From contig DEZK01000036.1 of the NCBI GenBank assembly GCA_002365175.1, positions 104,001 to 168,000 of the forward strand: 64,000 nucleotides of DNA. Direction: 5' to 3'. The position numbers and the translations under genes are program-made. The stretch comes from Raskinella chloraquaticus (SeqCode). GTDB taxonomy: Bacteria > Pseudomonadota > Alphaproteobacteria > Rhizobiales > UBA4765. How positions within the stretch are numbered: position 1 is the stretch's first letter; each line of letters opens with the position of its first letter. Below, one piece after another: positions 9,135 to 16,515 of the stretch. Under the pieces are notes generated by a model, which was not told the DNA's origin, did not search any database, and saw nothing but the letters and a program-made list of their open reading frames with translations.

Positions 9135-10085
9135 ATGACCCCGTCAGCGAATTCCGATATGGTTTTCCCTCACTGGAATGACAAGCATGGAGCGGTGTGG
9201 GGACATCAGCCCGTCAAGCTCGACCATGCGCTTCATCGCTTGCCCCTGTTTACGTTTGAGGCGCTGGCCGATCTCATCGACCATTATCCACGCGAGCATT
9301 ACAGCCTCATCCACATGGGCGGGCGCGGCGGTCGCCGCTTCTGGCGCGAGGGCGATATTGCCGGCATGAAAGGCGCCGAGGTCATTGACTGGATCAGGAA
9401 CGGGCGCATGTGGCTTAACCTGCGCAACGTCAATGCCGTTGATCGCCGCTATGGGGCTTTGCTCGATGCTGCCTATCAGGAAGTGGCGCTGAGGGCGCCC
9501 GGCGCGCCGATGTTTGACACCAAGATGGGCATTCTCATCTCCTCGCCGCTGGCGCAGGTCTATTATCACGCCGATCTTCCCGGCCAGGCGCTGTGGCAAA
9601 TCCACGGCAAGAAGCGGCTTTATGTCTACCCGCGTTCAGCGCCATTCCTGCGTCCCGAAGACCTTGAAAACATCGCTCTCTTCGGCGTCGAGGTCGATAT
9701 GCCCTATCACGACTGGTATGATGAATTTGCGCAGGTCTTCGATCTTGATGCCGGCGATATGGCCCATTGGCCGCTTAATGCGCCGCACCGGGTGGAAAAC
9801 CTCGATTGCCTCAACGTCTCGGTGACGACAGAACACTGGACGCGCGACATTGTGCGCCGTCACAAGGTCAATGTCGCCAACGGGCTGCTGCGCACGGCAA
9901 TCGGGCATACGCCAAGAAGCCGGGCGATCACCGGCCCGGGCTACTGGACCAAGGCTGCGATGCAGGCCGTGATGCGCCGCACCCGCTGGATCAGCCGGCA
10001 GAGGGCGCAACGTCGCGAGATTGCCTTCAGGCTCGATCCTCAGACGCGCGGTGGCATTATCGAGCTCGGCACACCGGCTGAATGA
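9135..10085 (+). CDS. Cupin-like/JmjC-type protein
   Basis: A 316-residue protein with a double-stranded beta-helix core. The likely Fe(II) ligands are visible as H145-x-D147 in the stretch YYHADLPGQALWQIHG and H218 in HWPLNAPHRVEN, which fits Fe(II)/2-oxoglutarate-dependent JmjC-like dioxygenases. A helical region follows (residues 245-316). The start is ATG 9135 with GGAG six bases upstream, chosen over upstream TTG and ATG codons. The next gene, an acetyltransferase, starts inside its stop codon (ATGA), so the two are translationally coupled. It may hydroxylate a protein, peptide or sugar substrate; the true substrate is unknown. Confidence 0.7.
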   Translation: MTPSANSDMVFPHWNDKHGAVWGHQPVKLDHALHRLPLFTFEALADLIDHYPREHYSLIHMGGRGGRRFWREGDIAGMKGAEVIDWIRNGRMWLNLRNVNAVDRRYGALLDAAYQEVALRAPGAPMFDTKMGILISSPLAQVYYHADLPGQALWQIHGKKRLYVYPRSAPFLRPEDLENIALFGVEVDMPYHDWYDEFAQVFDLDAGDMAHWPLNAPHRVENLDCLNVSVTTEHWTRDIVRRHKVNVANGLLRTAIGHTPRSRAITGPGYWTKAAMQAVMRRTRWISRQRAQRREIAFRLDPQTRGGIIELGTPAE

Positions 10086-11278
10086 GCGACAGCGTGGCGG
10101 GCAAGGCATCAGGGGAGGGCAGAGGCGCTTTTACAGCCGCGCTGTATCATCGCTGGAGCGATGTCCCTGCCGCCTGGACAGCGCTGGCGCATGAAACCTC
10201 GGCAACGCCGTTCCAGAACCCTGTCTTTCTCGCCGCGTGGTATCAAAGTTTCTGCCACAACGATCCATGTCAGCCTGTCATCGTCGCGCTGGCGGGGGCC
10301 GATGGTACGCCGGCTCTGCTTTTTCCGCTGGTATCGTTGCGCGATCGCGGCCTCAGGGTCGTCTGCTTTGCCGATGCGGGCGTCAGTGACAACAATGCGC
10401 CTCTGCTTGGGCCGGCAGCACCGACATCGCCTGGCACGGCGCGGCGGGCAATCGAGGTTTTGCGCAAGGCCTTGCCGGGGCATGATCTGCTGCGCTTTGA
10501 CAAGATACCGCAAAAGATCGGTTCGCGACCCAATCCGCTCGCCCTCCTTGCCGGTGTCACCGAAGGGCCTCTCAACGCCCATCCGCTGCACTTCGCCGAC
10601 GATTTTAGCGACTATGTGCGCAGCCGTGCCAAGAAGTTTCGCAAGGAACAGGCGCGGGTGTGGCGCGTCTTTCAGCGCCTCGAGGGCGCGCGCTTCGACA
10701 TCATCGCTGACCCGGTTGAAGCGCAGGAGCTGTTTGCAACGTTCGAACGGTTGCAAAGCGAGCGCATCCGCGGACTTGGGCAGGAGTACAGCCTCGATGA
10801 GCCGGAATATCGCGATTTCTATCGCCGCCTGCTGGCGGAGGGTATTCGTGCCGGAACGGTGGTTTTTGGTGCGCTGCGGTTAGGCAGTGAACTGATCGGC
10901 GGGCTCATTGGCATTGCCAACAAGCGATCACTTGTGTTCGTGCGGCTTGGTCATGCCGGTGATAAATGGGGTTTCTGTTCCCCCGGCCGGCTGGTGATCG
11001 AACGCGTGCTCGAATGGGCGCATGGTGCGGGGTACCGCGATATCGATTTTTCGGTGGGTGATTACGATTACAAGCGGGACTTCTGTATCGGCAGTGAGCG
11101 ATTGCTGGAGTATGCCCGCGCTGGCTCGCTGAAAGGTGTCGCTGCGGCGGGCCTTCACTATGCCAAAGGCGTGGCGCGTGGCTCGCCACAGCTGCGAGCC
11201 CTGGTGGCGCGGTTGCGCGGTTCTGGCCGTAGCGCTGCCCCCCAAGCCCGCAGCCTTAAATCAGCGGCGCAGGGATAG
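10082..11278 (+). CDS. GNAT-family acetyltransferase, CelD/BcsL-like
   Basis: A 398-residue protein of the Acetyltransf_6 (CelD-like, FemAB-related) type. The N-terminal half has ATPFQNPVFLAAWYQSF and a beta-sheet region. The C-terminal GNAT domain (residues 170-345) includes KKFRKEQARVWRVF, GGLIGIANKRSL and the closing DIDFSVGDYDYKRDF, which is diagnostic of this family. Members act in exopolysaccharide or envelope modification. It overlaps the JmjC gene by 4 nt and its 3' end overlaps the convergent CobW gene by 18 nt. The acceptor substrate is unknown. Confidence 0.78.
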   Translation: MSDSVAGKASGEGRGAFTAALYHRWSDVPAAWTALAHETSATPFQNPVFLAAWYQSFCHNDPCQPVIVALAGADGTPALLFPLVSLRDRGLRVVCFADAGVSDNNAPLLGPAAPTSPGTARRAIEVLRKALPGHDLLRFDKIPQKIGSRPNPLALLAGVTEGPLNAHPLHFADDFSDYVRSRAKKFRKEQARVWRVFQRLEGARFDIIADPVEAQELFATFERLQSERIRGLGQEYSLDEPEYRDFYRRLLAEGIRAGTVVFGALRLGSELIGGLIGIANKRSLVFVRLGHAGDKWGFCSPGRLVIERVLEWAHGAGYRDIDFSVGDYDYKRDFCIGSERLLEYARAGSLKGVAAAGLHYAKGVARGSPQLRALVARLRGSGRSAAPQARSLKSAAQG

Positions 11279-12385
11279 CGGATTGTCGGTCAGCGCCGCG
11301 CGGTCCGGCTGATCGATGGCGGGAATATCATGGAAGGCGTTGAACAGGCCTTGCAGATCGCTTTTCACCAGATCCCTGACGATGAAGACGAGGCGCGTGC
11401 GGTGGTCATCATCAGGCCAGGCGGCGAGGCGCACCGGCGGGTGAAACACATGCTGCACGCCTTGCAGCAGGAAGGGTGCATCCGGATCATCGCTGGTGCT
11501 GATGATCCCTTTGACGCGCAGCAATTTCGGGCCATGGGCAGCGCGCAGCAGATCAAGGAACATGTCAAGCGCCGGCAGCGACATCGGCTTGTCGCTGGTG
11601 AGCGCGAAGGCGCGGATCGATATGTCATGGCGGTTGACGTCGAGAACGGCCCCGCTGCCATGGTCGTGGGGTGATGACAAGGCGTCATCGGCGAGCCAGG
11701 CGGCAACGTCCGGCAGCCGGCCGTCCGCACGCCACAGCCCCAGATCGAGGAGATTATCAGGGGTGGCCTCGCCGCCCGCCTGGTCGAGCAGGCGGGCTGT
11801 CGGCGCCAGGCCCTGCAGGCGTGTGCGCAGCGCCGCCATGTATTCGCTCTGAGCGCCGGCAAGATCGCTCTTGGTGATCACGATGCGGTCGGCGACCGCC
11901 ACCTGCTTGACGCTTTCGGGATGAGCGTCAAGCGTTGCCATGCCGTTGACCGCGTCGACCACGGTGATGACGCCATCCAGCCGGTAGCGCAGGCGCAGAT
12001 AGGGGTGCTGGAGGATGGTCTGCATCACCGGTGCCGGATCGGCAAGGCCGGTCGTTTCGATGATGAGGCGGGTGAAGGGGAAGGCAAGACGGCCATTGTC
12101 GAGCCGGCGCAGCAGATCTTCCATGGTTGCCATCAGATCGCCGCGCACCGTGCAGCACAGGCAGCCGGCGGACAGCTCGATCAATCCTTCGTCGGCGCGC
12201 TCGACCAGCAGGTGATCGATGCCGATCTCACCGAACTCATTGATGATGACGGCTGTATCACGCAGGTGCTCGGCCAGGAGCAGCCGGTTCAGCAACGTGG
12301 TTTTTCCAGCACCCAGAAAGCCGGTCAGAATGACAGCCGAGATAGGAGGCTTTGGCCCGCGCTTTTTTACCTGCTCGCTCATCAT
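11261..12385 (-). CDS. CobW/COG0523-family GTPase (metal chaperone)
   Basis: A 374-residue G3E GTPase. The P-loop GFLGAGKTT is at residues 22-30, the metal-binding CxCC motif (GCLCC) has Cys75, Cys77 and Cys78, and the switch/Walker B area includes IETTGLADP. The CobW C-terminal domain occupies roughly residues 240-360. Such proteins deliver zinc, cobalt or other metals to client enzymes using GTP. ATG 12385 overlaps the stop of the EamA transporter gene; ATG 12382 is equally possible. It is the third gene after the carboxypeptidase. No zinc-regulator box was seen upstream, so the metal is not inferable. Confidence 0.85.
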   Translation of the reverse strand: MMSEQVKKRGPKPPISAVILTGFLGAGKTTLLNRLLLAEHLRDTAVIINEFGEIGIDHLLVERADEGLIELSAGCLCCTVRGDLMATMEDLLRRLDNGRLAFPFTRLIIETTGLADPAPVMQTILQHPYLRLRYRLDGVITVVDAVNGMATLDAHPESVKQVAVADRIVITKSDLAGAQSEYMAALRTRLQGLAPTARLLDQAGGEATPDNLLDLGLWRADGRLPDVAAWLADDALSSPHDHGSGAVLDVNRHDISIRAFALTSDKPMSLPALDMFLDLLRAAHGPKLLRVKGIISTSDDPDAPFLLQGVQHVFHPPVRLAAWPDDDHRTRLVFIVRDLVKSDLQGLFNAFHDIPAIDQPDRAALTDNPLSLRR

Positions 12386-13269
12386 GACACCGTCGTCTGG
12401 CGCCAGCTTTCCAGCAAGGTGGCAGCAACAAGGGCCGTAAAAACGATGATACAGCCAAAGCCTTGCGTCAGGGTGAGGCGCTCATCGAGAACGACGGCAG
12501 CGGTGAGGATCGCTACCGCCGGCTCGGCGAGAAATATCAGGCCGGCGACTGCGGGAGATATATGGCTCAAAGCCAGCAGCTGCAGGACGTAGCCTGATAT
12601 GTAGGAGCCGCAGATCACCGCAAAGATACCGGCAAAGGCCGGTGTTGCCGGCAGTGCGACCGGACCGCCGGTCAGCAGGACCACGAGCAGCGCCGCAGGC
12701 AAGATGATGACATGCACCCAGAACGCAGCGGATGCCGGCGTCAGGCTCGTCATCGCGCGGGCGCTGAAATAGAACATGGCGGTGGCACCAAGGCTCGCCA
12801 GGAGCGCCAGACCAAGGCCGCGAATGTCGAGTGCTGAAAATCCCGGCCCGACGACGAGCACGATGCCGAGGAAGGCAAAAGCGAAGATCGCAAGCCGCGA
12901 GACGTCAGGTGGCGTGCCCTCGATCAGCGGATTGAGAAGAAGGATCACCAGCGGATAGGTGTAGAACAGGATGGCGGCGACCGAGACGGGTATGAACGCC
13001 ACTGATGACAGATAAGCAATCGAGGTGACGCCGGTTGCAAGCCCAAGGCCAAGCACCGGAGCGATGTCGGAGGAGCGAAGCTTGAGGCGTTGGCGCGCCA
13101 GCAGCGCGAACCCGCCTGTCAGCGCCAGCATGAGAAGCGCCCGCCACAGCACGGCATCACTGCCCGGGACGCCAAGCCGGCTCGCCAGCGTCGCGAAGGG
13201 TGCGTTCGAACCATAGGCAATGCCGGCAGCCAGCGCTGCGGCAAGCCCGACACCGGTTCGCTTCACCAT
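12382..13269 (-). CDS. EamA/DMT-family transporter
   Basis: A 295-residue membrane protein with about ten hydrophobic helices arranged as two EamA repeats; the second repeat ends LAEPAVAILTAAVVLDERLT, a typical EamA motif. Members export amino acids, nucleosides or other metabolites. The frame is open far upstream, but that sequence overlaps the carboxypeptidase and is low-quality. ATG 13269 follows the carboxypeptidase stop by one base, which supports operon expression. Substrate unknown. Confidence 0.85.
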   Translation of the reverse strand: MVKRTGVGLAAALAAGIAYGSNAPFATLASRLGVPGSDAVLWRALLMLALTGGFALLARQRLKLRSSDIAPVLGLGLATGVTSIAYLSSVAFIPVSVAAILFYTYPLVILLLNPLIEGTPPDVSRLAIFAFAFLGIVLVVGPGFSALDIRGLGLALLASLGATAMFYFSARAMTSLTPASAAFWVHVIILPAALLVVLLTGGPVALPATPAFAGIFAVICGSYISGYVLQLLALSHISPAVAGLIFLAEPAVAILTAAVVLDERLTLTQGFGCIIVFTALVAATLLESWRQTTVS

Positions 13270-13270
13270 G

Positions 13271-14923
13271 TCAGTTGGCAGCAGGTGCTGGTGTGGTGGT
13301 GGATGGTTTCTGCGCGGGCGACGATTTTTTTGTGTTGAGCGCACCCGGCGCCGCGTCATTCGTTGTGCTGGCGGCTCTGCCTCCGGCGACCAGCGAGGAA
13401 CGTGCCGCAGGATTTGCAACCGTGCTGGCTGCCCGCTGCTTCGGCGCGCTGGAAATGGCGCCCGGGCGTGCCGGCTGCACCGGTACGAGGGCCACAGGCG
13501 CGCTGGGCGGTGGCGGCAGAACGGCGGGAGCAAGCGAGGCGGTGGAGGATTGTGCCCCCTCGCCTGTCGCGCGCCCGGCAGCATCAGGATCGGCAGGCGA
13601 TGGGTTGCGCACATAAACGGCGGTTGTTGCCGTCGGCTGGCGGATATCGGCCGGCAGCAGCGCTGCTTGTGGCAAGGCAAGCCCGGCGCCAACAAGCGCG
13701 GTTCCGGCAACCGCAACCATCAGCGGGCGCTTGTCGTTTTTATCGACAACGGAGCGCGCCAGCACCACCGCTGTGACTTGCGGCGGCGGCGGGTTGACGA
13801 GAGGCGCTGTTTCACCGCTCGCACTCGACGCGGCAATCGCTGCCCCAACAGCGGCGGAATTCGCCTGAACGAGCGACAGAACCTGAGAGGGCGGGCCGGA
13901 TTCGTCGGCCTCGGACGGGGCGCCGTGCTTGCCGCATACTTCATAGCGCATGTTGGGGGCGGAGGCGCGCGTGTCGGCTGGCCGCGAGAGCGCGTCGATT
14001 TTCAGGCGCTGTTCGTCATTGCCGGCGGGAGCAACCGTAAAAGAGCGCTCCAGCAGCAGGGCGGCCTTCTCGCCGCGCGCGCGTCCCGAATTCTCACCCA
14101 GAACGACAGCGATATGACGCCGCCCGCCCCGCGTCGCACTGCCGACGAGGTTGAAGCCGGAAGGGCAGGTGAAGCCGGTCTTGATGCCGTCGGCACCGGG
14201 GAAACGGCCGATCAGCACGTTGTAATTACGCATCGTCCATTCGCCATATTGCAGGGCTTGTGCCCGGAAGAGATGGCTGTACTCGGGAAAATCGCGGTAA
14301 AGCGCGCGCGCCAGCAGCGCCATATCGCGGGCCGAGGTGATCTGGCTGTCGTCATGCCAGCCATTGGGATTTCGCCAATGGCTGCCGGTCATGCCAATCC
14401 GCTGGCTCCATGCGTTCATTTCATCGGCGAATGCCGGCACCGAACCACTGATCCCCTCGGCAATGGTGACGGCGACGTCATTGGCAGATTTCACAAACAG
14501 GATGTAGAGCGCTGATTCAAGGGTGATGCGGGTGCCGGGAGCAAAGGCCATCTTCGAGGGCGGCTGCTTGGCCGCGAAGGGAGTGACCGCCAGCAGCGAA
14601 TCCTTGGTGACGCGCCCGGTTTTAACGGCCTGGAGGGCGACATAGGTCGTCATCATCTTGGTGAGTGAGGCCGGATGCCAGGGTGTGAACGGGTTTACCG
14701 CCTCGATGACATTGCCGCTGGCATAATCAATGACGATGAAGGGACGGGCATTGCGCGCCGGGACCGGCGGCCCGACGGGCGCCTTGACCACGTGATGCGC
14801 GGCAGCCTTGGCGCGCTTCTTCGGTGCTTTTTTTCCTTTGGCGTCGGCTGGGACCACGAGGGCACCGATCATCAGCCCGGCGAGCAAAAGACTGAGGCTG
14901 ATGCGAGCGATCGAAAAGGGCAT
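13271..14923 (-). CDS. D-alanyl-D-alanine carboxypeptidase (penicillin-binding protein 5/6 type) with long C-terminal tail
   Basis: A 550-residue serine peptidase S11. The catalytic motifs are S86-L-T-K89 (SxxK), S146-A-N148 (SxN) and K248-T-G250 (KTG). A signal peptide covers residues 1-28 and is followed by a Lys/Ala-rich stretch. The enzyme trims the terminal D-Ala from peptidoglycan stem peptides in the periplasm. The family is usually about 390-500 residues. Here residues 320-550 form a Pro/Ala/Ser-rich low-complexity tail containing one hydrophobic segment (about VAVAGTALVGAGLALPQAALL). Start ATG 14923 has GGAA six bases upstream; ATG 14935 is possible. It heads the dac - EamA - CobW operon. 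Confidence 0.88.
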   Translation of the reverse strand: MPFSIARISLSLLLAGLMIGALVVPADAKGKKAPKKRAKAAAHHVVKAPVGPPVPARNARPFIVIDYASGNVIEAVNPFTPWHPASLTKMMTTYVALQAVKTGRVTKDSLLAVTPFAAKQPPSKMAFAPGTRITLESALYILFVKSANDVAVTIAEGISGSVPAFADEMNAWSQRIGMTGSHWRNPNGWHDDSQITSARDMALLARALYRDFPEYSHLFRAQALQYGEWTMRNYNVLIGRFPGADGIKTGFTCPSGFNLVGSATRGGRRHIAVVLGENSGRARGEKAALLLERSFTVAPAGNDEQRLKIDALSRPADTRASAPNMRYEVCGKHGAPSEADESGPPSQVLSLVQANSAAVGAAIAASSASGETAPLVNPPPPQVTAVVLARSVVDKNDKRPLMVAVAGTALVGAGLALPQAALLPADIRQPTATTAVYVRNPSPADPDAAGRATGEGAQSSTASLAPAVLPPPPSAPVALVPVQPARPGAISSAPKQRAASTVANPAARSSLVAGGRAASTTNDAAPGALNTKKSSPAQKPSTTTPAPAAN

Positions 14924-15034
14924 TGATTGTTCCATCACTTGCAGATGACGCGTTGGCATATAAAAGGCAAGATCGGCGCGCAGGAAAAAAAGGGCAGGAC
15001 CATGACGCTTCCTTGGCAAAGATCACCAGGGCGG

Positions 15035-15066
15035 GCCATTTTGGCGATTGCCATTTTGGCGATTGC
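15035..15066. repeat. Two-copy 15-bp tandem repeat
   Basis: The unit CCATTTTGGCGATTG occurs twice in direct succession at 15036-15050 and 15051-15065, and the 15-bp periodicity extends to 15035-15066. It lies between the divergent carboxypeptidase and WD40-cytochrome genes, so it could be paired regulatory sites or simple slippage. Confidence 0.7.
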
Positions 15067-15161
15067 GAGCTTGGATATGGCGAGGCGGGATGGCGTTTAA
15101 AGCTACACTCTTTTCCCCTTCTGTTGGCAATTGGACCAAAACAAGGCGTTCCGGGCAATTC

Positions 15162-16505
15162 ATGGCAGAAGATGGTGTCGGCGCGGCTTTGGCGCGCGGT
15201 TTGCTCTCCATCGCCAGGACCGGCGTTGTGGCGGCGCTCTTTTCATGCTTTTCCGTCAATCCCGCCCTGTCGCAAGCTGATTTTCCCGGTAGCGGCGCCC
15301 TCAGTGGTCATGGCGGCGCGGTACGCTCCATGGCCGTTCTTGCCGATGGCCGGCGCCTGATCAGCGGCGGCTTCGACAGTGCCGTGATTGTGTGGAACCT
15401 CCATACCAACGTGGCACAGCGCGTTTTTCGCCATCACGACAGCACGGTCAATGCGCTTGCCGCGCTCGATGCAGAGTGTTTTGCCTCGGGCGGCGAAGAC
15501 GGGCGCATCGCGCTGTGGTGTGGTGATGATGAGCAACCGTATCGTGTGCTGAGCGGGCACAGCGCCCCGATCTCCTCGCTCCTCTACCTGCGCGAGCGCC
15601 AATTGCTCGCCAGCGCCTCGTGGGACCGCAGCATCCGCTTGTGGCGCCTGAGCGATGGAACATCAGCCGGCGTCATCGCCGGGCATGATGGTCCGGTGAC
15701 GGGGTTGGCGCATCTGGCAGACGGGGCGCTGGTCAGCACGAGTTATGACGGGCAGCTGCGCGTGACGCCAGCGCAAGGGTCGGGCCGGACGGTGCGTCTT
15801 GAGTCGCCTCTCAACGCCGTTGCGGTTGCCGGTGATGGCGTGATCGTCACCGCCGGGGCCGATGGCAAAGTGCGTTTGTTTGCTGCCGATCTGCAAGCGC
15901 TGGGCGAGCGTGATCTTGGCAATGGACCGCTCAACGCGTTGGCGGTGTCGCCCGATGGGACGGTGATCGCCGTTGCCGGTATCCGCACCCAGGTGACGCT
16001 GATAAGACGCCAGACATTGGAGGTCACGGGCGACATTCTCGGGCCGGGATTGCCGGTTTGGTCGCTTGCCTTTTCGCCTGATGGCAGCGAGCTTTTCTCA
16101 GGCGGCGTTGACCGGGCGGTGCGACGGTGGAACCCGCTGACCGCCAAACCCGCCGGCCGTGAGATTGCAAGCGCCGCGCCGCCGGAGCGCATTGCCGAAA
16201 ACGAGGAAGGTGCCCGCGTTTTTCGCGCCTGCCGCGCCTGTCACGGGCTGATTGCGGGCGATAACAGCCGCGCCGGACCAAGCCTGCACGGCATCATGGG
16301 GCGTAAAATCGCCAGCGCGCCGGGGTATTCCTATTCGCAGGCGCTGAAACAGCGCGATATCGTGTGGAGCAAGGAGACGATCGCCAAGCTCTTTGAGGTT
16401 GGCCCTAACGCCTATCTGCCGGGGACCAAAATGCCCGAGCAGACGATCCCGGACCCGCAGGCGCGCCAGGCGCTCGTTGACTGGCTTGACAGGATCACCC
16501 GTTAG
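15162..16505 (+). CDS. WD40 beta-propeller fused to a C-terminal cytochrome c domain
   Basis: A 447-residue exported protein. A signal peptide spans about residues 1-38. Seven WD40-like repeats follow (about residues 40-325), with motifs such as LSGHGGAVRS..IVWNL and LSGHSAPISS..IRLWRL, so the propeller is complete. The C-terminal 100 residues form a class I cytochrome c. Haem is attached at C357-R-A-C360-H361 and the likely axial Met is M424 in GTKMPEQ. It should be a periplasmic electron carrier docked to a partner by the propeller. The start is uncertain: ATG 15162 begins just before the signal peptide, but ATG 15090 has a better ribosome-binding site (GAGGCGGG). It ends 10 nt from the convergent polyferredoxin gene. 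Confidence 0.85.
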   Translation: MAEDGVGAALARGLLSIARTGVVAALFSCFSVNPALSQADFPGSGALSGHGGAVRSMAVLADGRRLISGGFDSAVIVWNLHTNVAQRVFRHHDSTVNALAALDAECFASGGEDGRIALWCGDDEQPYRVLSGHSAPISSLLYLRERQLLASASWDRSIRLWRLSDGTSAGVIAGHDGPVTGLAHLADGALVSTSYDGQLRVTPAQGSGRTVRLESPLNAVAVAGDGVIVTAGADGKVRLFAADLQALGERDLGNGPLNALAVSPDGTVIAVAGIRTQVTLIRRQTLEVTGDILGPGLPVWSLAFSPDGSELFSGGVDRAVRRWNPLTAKPAGREIASAAPPERIAENEEGARVFRACRACHGLIAGDNSRAGPSLHGIMGRKIASAPGYSYSQALKQRDIVWSKETIAKLFEVGPNAYLPGTKMPEQTIPDPQARQALVDWLDRITR

Positions 16506-16515
16506 ACGCGCCCAT

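Noticed and set aside
12382..13716. A 444-residue EamA transporter with a 149-residue N-terminal extension
   Set aside because: The extension overlaps the carboxypeptidase coding sequence and looks unlike protein. ATG 13269 gives a normal-length transporter.
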